Assembly (NCBI GenBank): GCA_033856515.1
Contig: JAWVEY010000001.1
Coordinates: forward strand, 1 to 64,000
Origin: JALZKA01 sp033856515
GTDB lineage: Bacteria > Actinomycetota > Thermoleophilia > Solirubrobacterales > 70-9
Direction of reading: 5' to 3'
Length of the DNA: 64,000 bases
Shown here piece after piece: positions 57,873-64,000 of this stretch; within the stretch, counting starts at the first letter, position 1, and each line of letters opens with the position of its first letter. The notes below the pieces were generated by a model. That model did not search any database. It worked only from the letters and a program-made list of their open reading frames with translations, and was not told the origin of the DNA. The translations under genes and the position numbers were made by a program.

Positions 57873-57901
57873 TATTTACCATACGATCAATAAATAGTCA
57901 A
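57873..57901 (-). promoter_or_regulatory. R2lox promoter with internal quasi-palindrome
   Basis: On the minus strand TTGACT (57901-57896), a 17-bp spacer and TAAATA (57878-57873) form a near-consensus promoter. TATTTA and TAAATA at the two ends of the -10/spacer region form an inverted repeat that a TetR dimer could occupy. The segment is very AT-rich for this genome. Confidence 0.65.
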
Positions 57902-57916
57902 GCCAGGCTGGTGATC

Positions 57917-57922
57917 TAGTCT
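57917..57922 (+). promoter_or_regulatory. TAGTCT box 7 nt before GTG 57930
   Basis: TAGTCT-N7-GTG, leaderless pattern, divergent from the R2lox promoter. Confidence 0.45.
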
Positions 57923-57929
57923 CCCGCGC

Positions 57930-58463
57930 GTGAGTGAGGCGCCCCGGGGTGAGGAGCGGATCAACGCGGCTGAGCGCCACGAACGGCTCGCTGCTGACGA
58001 GCGTGCGCAGCGGCTCATCGGGACCGTCCACGGCACCATCGTCAGTGCCAGCGTCCTGGCGGTCTCCGGCGGAGTGTCGAGCACGCTAGAGGCTGCGGAG
58101 GCTGGCCTGTACGTCCTGGCCACCGTCGTCGTGTTCTGGATAGCTCACGGGTGGGGGCACGCCCTCGGCTTCCGCGCCGCGGGTATGCCTGAGCACGGTT
58201 TCTTCAAATGCCTCCGCGACCAGCTCCCAATCCTCGAATCGGTAATTCCTCCGCTCGTGGCGATGGGATTGGCTGAGGCATTTGGGGCGTCCGCCGACGC
58301 CGCGATCGACTTTGCGATCTGGGTCTGCGTCGGCCAACTAGGGCTGCTCGGGGTGGGGGTCGCCCGCCGCGAGGGCCTGCCGCCGCACCGAGTCCTGACG
58401 ACTGCACTCGGTTGCGCGGGCCTTGGTCTCGTAATGGTCGCCCTCAAGGCGATCGTCCACTGA
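57930..58463 (+). CDS. Membrane protein of unknown function
   Basis: The protein (177 aa, GTG start) has a charged N-terminus (APRGEERINAAERHERLAADERAQRL) and about four membrane helices (IVSASVLAVSGGVSS; GLYVLATVVVFWIAHGWGHALG; IPPLVAMGLAEAFGA with AAIDFAIWVCVGQLGLLGVGVA; VLTTALGCAGLGLVMVAL). The HGWGHALG motif has two His in a membrane segment. I do not recognise a family. It is divergent from R2lox. Confidence 0.78.
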   Translation: MSEAPRGEERINAAERHERLAADERAQRLIGTVHGTIVSASVLAVSGGVSSTLEAAEAGLYVLATVVVFWIAHGWGHALGFRAAGMPEHGFFKCLRDQLPILESVIPPLVAMGLAEAFGASADAAIDFAIWVCVGQLGLLGVGVARREGLPPHRVLTTALGCAGLGLVMVALKAIVH

Positions 58464-58539
58464 TCGCAGCCGTGCCAAGCCGCCGCGTAACGTGTAAACC
58501 TGATCCTTCGCCGCGATACCGAGCCACCAGGAGCCCTGC

Positions 58540-59823
58540 ATGACCGAACTTCCCGACGACTTCCAGACCGCGCCTCTCGCCGAGGTCGATCCCGAGATCG
58601 CTCAGGTCCTCGACCGCGAGCTGGCGCGCCAGCAGGGGACGCTCGAGATGATCGCCTCCGAGAACTTCGTGCCGCAGGCCGTGCTTGACGCCGCCGGCTC
58701 GGTGCTGACGAACAAGTACGCCGAGGGCTACCCCGGCCGCCGCTACTACGGCGGCTGCGAGGAGGTGGACGTCGGCGAGCAGCTCGCGATCGACCGGGCG
58801 AAGTCGCTCTTCGGTGCCGAGCACGCCAACGTCCAGCCCCACGCTGGCGCTCAGGCCAACAACGCGGTTTACATGGCGCTGCTCGACCCCGGCGACAAGA
58901 TCATGGGGCTGAAGCTCGACCACGGCGGCCACCTCACTCACGGGATGAAGCTGAACGTCTCGGGCAAGCTCTACGACGTCGTCGCCTATGGCGTCTCGAA
59001 GGACGACTACCGGATCGACATGGACGAGGTCCAGCGGGTCGCAGAGGAGGAGCGCCCGAAGCTGATCATCACCGGCTGGTCCGCCTACTCGCGCCAGCTC
59101 GACTTCGCGCGCTTCCGCGAGATCGCCGATTCCGTTGGCGCGAAGCTCATGTGCGACATGGCGCACTTCGCCGGGCTCGTCGCCGCGGGCGAGCATCCCA
59201 ACCCCGTCGAGCAGTGCGACGTGGTCACGACCACGGTCCACAAGACGCTCTGCGGGCCCCGGTCCGGCCTGATCCTCTGCAAGGAGGAGCTGCAGAAGGA
59301 CATCGACCGCTCGATCTTCCCCGGCCAGCAGGGCGGTCCGCTCATGCACATCATCGCCGCGAAGGCGGTGGCGCTCCGGATCGCCGCGACCGAGCCTTTC
59401 CGTGAGCGCCAGCGCCAGACGGTCGCGAACGCGCGCGCGTTCGCCGACTCTCTGATCGAGGGCGGCGTCGAGGTCCTCACCGGTGGCACGGACACGCATC
59501 TGGTCCTGGTCGACCTCAACCCGACCGGGCTCGACGGCAAGGAGGGCGAGGACCGGCTCGACGAAGTCGGCATCACGGTCAACCGCAACGCCATCCCGTT
59601 CGACGAGCGCCCGCCGATGAACCCCTCCGGCCTACGGATCGGGACGCCTGCCCTGACGACCCGTGGCTTGGGCGAGGACGACATGCGCGAGATCGCCGAA
59701 GTGATCGCGATCGCGCTCTCGGATCGGTTCGAGGCCGAGAAGGACTCCCTCTCGGAGCGGACCAAGGTCCTGATGGACCGCTACCCGCTCTATCCGCAGC
59801 TCTCGCCGATCGCCGCGGCGTAA
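58540..59823 (+). CDS. glyA: Serine hydroxymethyltransferase
   Basis: The protein (427 aa) converts serine and tetrahydrofolate to glycine and 5,10-methylene-THF with PLP. Motifs: LEMIASENFVPQAVLDAAGSVLTNKYAEGYPGRRYYGGCE, VQPHAGAQANNAVY, MAHFAGLVAAG and the PLP Lys in VTTTVHKTLCGPRSG, then FPGQQGGPLMHIIAAKAVA and TVNRNAIPFDERPP. An AGGAG lies 9 bases before ATG 58540. It heads a run of same-strand genes reaching to the ATP synthase operon. Confidence 0.96.
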   Translation: MTELPDDFQTAPLAEVDPEIAQVLDRELARQQGTLEMIASENFVPQAVLDAAGSVLTNKYAEGYPGRRYYGGCEEVDVGEQLAIDRAKSLFGAEHANVQPHAGAQANNAVYMALLDPGDKIMGLKLDHGGHLTHGMKLNVSGKLYDVVAYGVSKDDYRIDMDEVQRVAEEERPKLIITGWSAYSRQLDFARFREIADSVGAKLMCDMAHFAGLVAAGEHPNPVEQCDVVTTTVHKTLCGPRSGLILCKEELQKDIDRSIFPGQQGGPLMHIIAAKAVALRIAATEPFRERQRQTVANARAFADSLIEGGVEVLTGGTDTHLVLVDLNPTGLDGKEGEDRLDEVGITVNRNAIPFDERPPMNPSGLRIGTPALTTRGLGEDDMREIAEVIAIALSDRFEAEKDSLSERTKVLMDRYPLYPQLSPIAAA

Positions 59824-59846
59824 CGCGCTCAGTCCAGACCCCAAAC

Positions 59847-59852
59847 TAGGCT
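59847..59852 (+). promoter_or_regulatory. TAGGCT box 6 nt before ATG 59859
   Basis: TAGGCT-N6-ATG; suggests the DUF354 gene has its own leaderless transcript despite lying 35 bp after glyA. Confidence 0.45.
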
Positions 59853-59858
59853 CACGCC

Positions 59859-60896
59859 ATGCGCGTCTGGGCCGATTGCACCGCTGCCGCGCATCCGCTC
59901 GTCCTGAGGCCGATCGTCGAGCGCCTGCGCGAGCGCGGGCACGAGGTCGAAATCACCACGCGCGAGTACGGCCAGACGGTCGGGATCCTCGAGCGCCTCG
60001 GCCTCGAGCACACCGTCGTGGGGCGCCATGGCGGCGGGTCCATGGTGCGCAAGGGATCGGCGCTGGCCGGCCGCAGCGCGCAGCTGACCCGCTGGGCGCG
60101 CCCGAAGCACTTCGACCTCTCGGTCGCCCACGGGTCGGTCGACCTGGCCGTGGTTTCCAAGACGCTCCGCATCCCGTCAGCGCAGATGCAGGACTACGAG
60201 CACGCCGGGCTACAGCGAAAGCTCGCGTGGAAAGCTGCGCGCCGGGTCCTGGTGCCGGACGCGATCCCCGTCGAGGCGATGGTCGAGGCCGGCGCGGCGG
60301 AGGAGAAGCTCGTGCGCTACCCCGGCCTCAAGGAGGACTACTACCTGGCGGACTTCGAGCCGTCGCCGCGGGTCCTCTCCGACCTGGGCCTGCCCGAGCT
60401 CGGGATCTCCTCGGACCGGATGGACGACCGAGTGCTCGTCGTAGTGCGCCCGCCGCCCGAGACGTCCGAGTACCACGCCCAGAACGACCTGTACGAGGGT
60501 GTGCTCGACCGCCTCGCAGACGCCGAGGCGGCGATCGCAGTCCTGATCCCGCGCACAGACGCGCAGCGCGCCGAGGCTGAGGGGCGGGCGGACCCGAGCC
60601 TCGTCGTACCGGCCGAGGCGATCGACGCGCAGAGCCTGATCGCCTACGCGGACCTGGTGGTGTCGGCGGGAGGGACGATGAACCGCGAGGCGGTGGCTCT
60701 GGGAACTCCCGTCCGGACGATCTTCACGGGCGAACTCGGCGCCGTCGATGCGAAGCTCATGGCTGACGGGCTTCTGTTGCCTCTCGACAACCCGGCCGGC
60801 CTCGAGCTCTCCAAGCGCACTTCGCCGGCAGGCGTTCAAAATCCCCGCGATGCCTCATTCCTCGTCGACGGGATCCTCGGAGCCGTGGAGGCCTAA
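59859..60896 (+). CDS. DUF354 protein, GT-B-like putative glycosyltransferase
   Basis: The protein (345 aa) has WADCTAAAHPLVLRPIVERLRERGHEVEITTREYGQT, VGRHGGGSMVRKGSALAGRS, HGSVDLAVVSKTLRIPSAQMQDYEHA and, in the C-terminal half, YADLVVSAGGTMNREAVALGTPVRTIF, the SAGGTM-REA motif of the family. It resembles UDP-GlcNAc epimerase/MurG-like GT-B folds. It lies directly before a WecA-like transferase (6 bp gap), so a role in envelope polysaccharide synthesis is likely. Confidence 0.88.
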   Translation: MRVWADCTAAAHPLVLRPIVERLRERGHEVEITTREYGQTVGILERLGLEHTVVGRHGGGSMVRKGSALAGRSAQLTRWARPKHFDLSVAHGSVDLAVVSKTLRIPSAQMQDYEHAGLQRKLAWKAARRVLVPDAIPVEAMVEAGAAEEKLVRYPGLKEDYYLADFEPSPRVLSDLGLPELGISSDRMDDRVLVVVRPPPETSEYHAQNDLYEGVLDRLADAEAAIAVLIPRTDAQRAEAEGRADPSLVVPAEAIDAQSLIAYADLVVSAGGTMNREAVALGTPVRTIFTGELGAVDAKLMADGLLLPLDNPAGLELSKRTSPAGVQNPRDASFLVDGILGAVEA

Positions 60897-60902
60897 AGCC
60901 AG

Positions 60903-62189
60903 ATGCTGATCGACGCCGTGCCGGACACCATCGACGCGGTCTACGCGTTCCTCGTCGCAGGGGTCCTCGCCCTGCTCCTGGTTCCCGCATCGGAGTGGAT
61001 CGCGCGGCGGATCGGCGCGATCGACGTGCCGAACGAGCGCAGCCTCCACATCACGCCGACGCCGAAGCTGGGAGGGCTCGCCATCCTGGTTGGGGTCCTT
61101 GTCGCGGGGATCCTGTTCCTGCCGATGGGCGACGGGCTGCGCGGCGAACAGACGCGCGCGATCCTCGTGGGAGCGGTGGCGATTGCCGCCGTCGGGGTCA
61201 TCGACGACGTCTTCGATCTCCACGCCGCGATCAAGCTCACCGGCCAGATCGGGGCGACCATCATCCCGGTCTCCGCTGGTGTGGCGGTGACGAATTTCAC
61301 GCTTCCGTTCCTCGGCGGCGTCGATCCGGCAAGCGTCGACGTGGTCGGCTCGATCGACCTCGGGGAGGTGCTCACCGTCCTTGGCATCGTCGCCATCGTG
61401 AACATCATCAACCTCACCGACGGGGTGGATGGTCTCGCCGCGGGTGTCTGCGTGATCTCGGCCGCAACCCTCTCCGTGATCGCCCTCTCGCTGGACCGCA
61501 ACCCCGCGGGCGTCCTGGCCGCGCTGACCGCGGGGGCTGCGCTGGGCTTCCTTCGCCACGGCTTTCCTCCCGCGTCGAGCTTCATGGGGGACACGGGATC
61601 GAACCTCCTCGGCTACCTCCTGGGCTGTATCGCGATCCAGGGGGCCCTCAAGACGAACGCGGTCGTCGCCCTGTTCTTGCCCATGATCGTCCTGATGGTC
61701 CCGATCCTGGACACAGGCTTCGTCGTCGCCAAGCGGATCAAATACCGGCGGCCGATCTACGAGGCCGACCGCTCTCACTTTCACCATCGCATGGCGAACC
61801 TGGGCTTTTCGCAGCGCCGGACGCTCGCCTACCTCTACGGCTGGGCGCTTGTCATGGCCGGCCTCGCGCTCGCGCTTCGCTTCGTTCCCTACTCCGACGA
61901 CCACGGCAACTTCAACACCGGGTGGACCGCACTCATGGTCGTTTTCATGCTCATCGCGCTGGCGGCGAGCGTCTACCTGATCTACGTCTTGGAGATCCTC
62001 AAGCTCCGAGGGATCCGCTCGCGGCAGCTCGCCGCTGCGAGGCCCGGAGGGGTCCCCGACGCCGAGGTGGACGAGGGGGTGGCGCGCGAGCTCGAGACGG
62101 GCAGCTTCGCCGCGATCGACCCCGACACGGGCGAGTTCCGCGAGCTGAATCCGGAGACGGGCGAGTTCGAGGCTCTGCCGCCTCCCTGA
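60903..62189 (+). CDS. WecA/TagO-like polyprenyl-phosphate sugar-1-phosphate transferase with TGEF repeat tail
   Basis: The protein (428 aa) is a polytopic MraY/WecA-family enzyme (about 10-11 membrane helices): DVPNERSLHITPTPKLGGLAILVG, GVIDDVFDLHAAIKL, the catalytic IINLTDGVDGLAAG, and FMGDTGSNLLGYLLG, then DRSHFHHRMANLGFSQRR, the cytoplasmic His-rich loop of WecA proteins. It transfers a sugar-1-phosphate to undecaprenyl phosphate. The last 35 residues repeat a TGxF unit (ETGSF, DTGEF, ETGEF) and are outside the family fold. ATP synthase genes follow. Confidence 0.92.
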   Translation: MLIDAVPDTIDAVYAFLVAGVLALLLVPASEWIARRIGAIDVPNERSLHITPTPKLGGLAILVGVLVAGILFLPMGDGLRGEQTRAILVGAVAIAAVGVIDDVFDLHAAIKLTGQIGATIIPVSAGVAVTNFTLPFLGGVDPASVDVVGSIDLGEVLTVLGIVAIVNIINLTDGVDGLAAGVCVISAATLSVIALSLDRNPAGVLAALTAGAALGFLRHGFPPASSFMGDTGSNLLGYLLGCIAIQGALKTNAVVALFLPMIVLMVPILDTGFVVAKRIKYRRPIYEADRSHFHHRMANLGFSQRRTLAYLYGWALVMAGLALALRFVPYSDDHGNFNTGWTALMVVFMLIALAASVYLIYVLEILKLRGIRSRQLAAARPGGVPDAEVDEGVARELETGSFAAIDPDTGEFRELNPETGEFEALPPP

Positions 62190-62209
62190 CCTAGCGTCAC
62201 AAAGGTGTT

Positions 62210-62232
62210 ACAAGCGCCTAAGGTGACAAGCG
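62210..62232. promoter_or_regulatory. Direct repeat ACAAGCG x2 before the atp operon
   Basis: ACAAGCG occurs at 62210-62216 and 62226-62232, within GGTG(TT)ACAAGCG...GGTGACAAGCG. TATATT follows at 62241-62246 and may be a -10 box. The segment is upstream of the atpZ-like gene by about 110 bp. Confidence 0.4.
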
Positions 62233-62355
62233 TTATTGGATATATTCGTCGTGGCCGCACCGGCTCGGCGCAAGGCGCCCCCCGGAGCGGCTATCTCCTT
62301 CTTTTGAGCCACAAAGTCCACCTGTAAGTGTCTTCTCCAACCCCCTCCGACTCGG

Positions 62356-62553
62356 ATGAGTCAAGAACCCCCCACGAGGATGGATGCCGCCACCGCCGGC
62401 ATGGCTCTGGTCGGGGCGATGGTGGGATGCGGAGCGGTCGGGCTAGGGCTCGGTTCGCTGGTTGGACTCGCGGTTCCATTGGGGCTGCTCGGACTGTTCG
62501 TCGGAATCGTCGGGGGCATGGTCCTTGTCCACGCTCGCTTTAAGCGGATCTGA
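62356..62553 (+). CDS. Small AtpZ-like membrane protein
   Basis: The protein (65 aa) has two Gly-rich membrane helices (AATAGMALVGAMVGCGAVGLGLGSLVG; PLGLLGLFVGIVGGMVLVHARFKRI), the layout of AtpZ/AtpI-type gene products that precede atpB. Such proteins may assist Mg2+ supply or c-ring assembly. Its position directly before the next atp gene supports the call; the sequence alone is too short to be sure. Confidence 0.72.
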   Translation: MSQEPPTRMDAATAGMALVGAMVGCGAVGLGLGSLVGLAVPLGLLGLFVGIVGGMVLVHARFKRI

Positions 62554-62575
62554 GCGGGCCGGCGCGGGAGCTTCG

Positions 62576-62938
62576 GTGATCCTCCGCTATCTGGACCTGA
62601 TCCTGCTCGCCGTTGCGCTGCCGGTGTTCATCGCGGCCGATTGGCCGATGCTCGGCTACGCGGTTGCCGCGGGCGCCTGGATCGCCCAGCGCCTTGCCCT
62701 CGCATATGCGAACGCGCGCATCGCGCGGAGCATTGCCGCCGGCAATCGCCGCGACGCCTTCCGCACGAAGGCGATCTCGTCGATGGGCCGCGTCTGGCTC
62801 GTCTCGATCGCGGTTCTCCTCATCGGGCTCTTCGCCGACCGTGAAGACGGCTTGGCGGCTGCGCTTCTCGTCACCGCGCTCTTCACGATCCAACTCCTGT
62901 CGCAAGCGCTGACCAGTGGAGGCGAGGCATCCGCATGA
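62576..62938 (+). CDS. ATP synthase subunit I-like membrane protein
   Basis: The protein (120 aa from GTG 62576) has four membrane helices: YLDLILLAVALPVFIAADW, GYAVAAGAWIAQRLALAYA, VWLVSIAVLLIGLFA and GLAAALLVTALFTIQLLSQAL. This layout and the position before atpB fit AtpI, a c-ring assembly factor. It overlaps atpB by 4 bp (ATGA), so it is co-translated with subunit a. The open frame extends upstream, but that part overlaps the previous gene. Confidence 0.78.
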   Translation: MILRYLDLILLAVALPVFIAADWPMLGYAVAAGAWIAQRLALAYANARIARSIAAGNRRDAFRTKAISSMGRVWLVSIAVLLIGLFADREDGLAAALLVTALFTIQLLSQALTSGGEASA

Positions 62939-63843
62939 GCCGCAAGGCGAAGATCTTCATTGGCCTCGGCCTCTACCTGGTGATTCTGGTCGTGCTCGTT
63001 CTCGTCGTCGGCTCCGACGGCAAGAACGACGAGTTCCAACCCCAGAACGAGTTCTTCCTCGAGCCCTGGATCACGATCGACATCGGGGGCATCGACTTCT
63101 CGATCAACAAGGCCGTCCTGTACCTCATCCTCGCCAGCGGGGCCACGATCGGCGTGATGACGTTCATCGCCAATCGGATGCAGCGCGAGCCGAACAAGAC
63201 CCAGATCGCGGTCGAGCTCGCCTACGACCTCACGCGAAACAACATCGCCGGGGACAACCTCGACGAGAAGATGACCCTCAGGTGGTTCCCGTTCCTGGCC
63301 ACGCTCTTCTTCTTCATCTGGTTCTCGAACATGATCGGCTACCTGCCGTTGCCGACCAACACCGAGCACACGATCGACATCTTCGGACTCAACGTTCCGA
63401 CTTTCGCCCTTTACGCCGCGACCGCGAACCTTTCCATCCCGTTGGTCCTGACCCTGGTCGTCTGGGTCTCCTACCACGTCGAAGGCATCCGGGCCAAGGG
63501 ATTCTTCCCCTATCTCGCCAGCTGGCTGCCCCCGGGGATCGAGAACATGAACATCTTCGCCAAGGCGTTCTTCTTCGGGATCGAGGCGATCTCGCACGTC
63601 GCGCGCCTGATCTCCCTGTCGGTGCGGCTCTTCGCCAACATCCTGGCCGGGCACTTGCTGCTGCTGTTCATGGGGGGTGGTCTCGCTGTCCTGCTCGGTG
63701 TCGCAGCGCTCGGCCTCATCACCCTGCCCCTGGCCTTCCTCTTCTTCCTGCTGGAGCTCGGCCTGATCGCCACGCTTCAGGCCTTCATCTTCACCACCCT
63801 GACCGCCATCTACCTCGGCGGCGCAACGTCACAAAGCCACTAA
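62935..63843 (+). CDS. atpB: ATP synthase F0 subunit a
   Basis: The protein (302 aa) is the proton channel subunit: LRWFPFLATLFFFIWFSNMIGYLPLPT and the essential Arg in ISLSVRLFANILAGHLLLLFMGG, with the C-terminal FFLLELGLIATLQAFIFTTLTAIYLGGA. About six membrane helices. The N-terminus (residues 1-45) has its own hydrophobic helix followed by an acidic stretch, longer than in E. coli. It works with the c-ring (next gene). Confidence 0.96.
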   Translation: MSRKAKIFIGLGLYLVILVVLVLVVGSDGKNDEFQPQNEFFLEPWITIDIGGIDFSINKAVLYLILASGATIGVMTFIANRMQREPNKTQIAVELAYDLTRNNIAGDNLDEKMTLRWFPFLATLFFFIWFSNMIGYLPLPTNTEHTIDIFGLNVPTFALYAATANLSIPLVLTLVVWVSYHVEGIRAKGFFPYLASWLPPGIENMNIFAKAFFFGIEAISHVARLISLSVRLFANILAGHLLLLFMGGGLAVLLGVAALGLITLPLAFLFFLLELGLIATLQAFIFTTLTAIYLGGATSQSH

Positions 63844-63899
63844 TGAAGCGGCAAACCGGATATTCCTCACACAAGTAACACTTTGATACTAAGTAGACT

Positions 63900-63916
63900 A
63901 CATACAGACTGTATGT
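63900..63916. promoter_or_regulatory. Inverted repeat in an AT-rich leader before atpE
   Basis: ACATACAG-A-CTGTATGT is a perfect 17-bp palindrome in the 92-bp gap between atpB and atpE. The gap (63844-63935) is markedly AT-rich; AAAAGGAG at 63925-63932 is the atpE ribosome-binding site. Confidence 0.5.
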
Positions 63917-63935
63917 CCAAGAGAAAAGGAGCAAC

Positions 63936-64000
63936 ATGGATTTCCTGATCCCCCTAGCTGAGGTGACCGACGACGGTCTCAAGTCGATCGCTCTCGGCGT
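63936..64000 (+). CDS. atpE: ATP synthase F0 subunit c (N-terminal part, cut by window edge)
   Basis: Only 21 codons are visible: MDFLIPLAEVTDDGLKSIAL. An N-terminus of this kind before the first c-subunit helix (...GLKSIALG) and the position after atpB identify it as subunit c, the rotor-ring proteolipid. It has a strong AAAAGGAG ribosome-binding site and may be separately transcribed from the AT-rich gap. Confidence 0.8.
   Translation, partial: MDFLIPLAEVTDDGLKSIALG

Overview
The window is a high-GC actinobacterial chromosome segment. It has dense genes, frequent GTG/TTG starts, many 4-bp gene overlaps and no mobile element, rRNA, tRNA or CRISPR that I can see. Several proteins match mycobacterial counterparts (Rv3030/Rv3031/Rv3032, the Rv3679/Rv3680 Get3-like pair, DipZ, R2lox). 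Gene order and the secreted-protein style, including a split methylmalonyl-CoA mutase and an Arg/Lys-rich C-terminal tail, suggest a deep-branching actinobacterium, probably class Thermoleophilia. That assignment is inference.

Layout. 1-5.5 kb: 3' end of a primary sigma factor, a membrane acyltransferase, a secreted PKD-domain protein and a PilT ATPase. 5.6-8.1 kb: an HxlR regulator with a perfect palindrome over its promoter, and a large protein of unknown function. 8.1-13.9 kb: a leftward Get3/ArsA-like ATPase pair with a short-chain dehydrogenase, divergent from an overlapping ParA-FtsZ pair that both carry long acidic N-terminal extensions. 13.9-21.8 kb: ArsR/SRPBCC operon, gamma-glutamyltransferase, Lon-N protein, class III adenylate cyclase, amine oxidase and a DipZ-like thiol-disulfide protein. 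21.8-27 kb: a set matching the mycobacterial methylglucose lipopolysaccharide genes (methyltransferase, GH57 branching enzyme, GT4, hexapeptide acyltransferase). 27-37.4 kb: MeaB, acyl-CoA dehydrogenase, thiolase, aminopeptidase and a two-subunit methylmalonyl-CoA mutase, i.e. acyl-CoA and propionate metabolism. 37.4-45.4 kb: the etfB-etfA-ETF-QO operon behind a TetR-type palindrome, flanked by three paralogous secreted Cys-pair repeat proteins, one frameshifted. 45.4-53.6 kb: rpmE-DUF1385, prfA-prmC-tsaC, rpiB and an RNase Sa/barstar pair. 53.6-64 kb: secreted metallopeptidase, TetR-R2lox operon, glyA, DUF354 protein, WecA-like transferase, and the start of the ATP synthase operon (atpZ/atpI-like genes, atpB, first codons of atpE).

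How the genes work together. Acyl-CoA dehydrogenase electrons would pass to EtfAB and then ETF-QO into the quinone pool; thiolase, MCM and MeaB complete fatty-acid and propionyl-CoA breakdown. RF1 and its methylase PrmC are co-transcribed with a tRNA t6A enzyme. The Rv3030-3032-like genes would make a methylated alpha-glucan.

Cross-cutting signals: (1) at least fourteen genes have a TANNNT box 5-7 nt before the start codon and no Shine-Dalgarno sequence, implying leaderless mRNAs; (2) five convergent gene pairs share a 4-bp CTAG/TTAG that supplies both stop codons; (3) three families of short palindromic or hairpin repeats sit at gene ends and divergent promoters, and two copies of one family lie inside a reading frame. 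No stretch longer than about 160 bp is without a gene.
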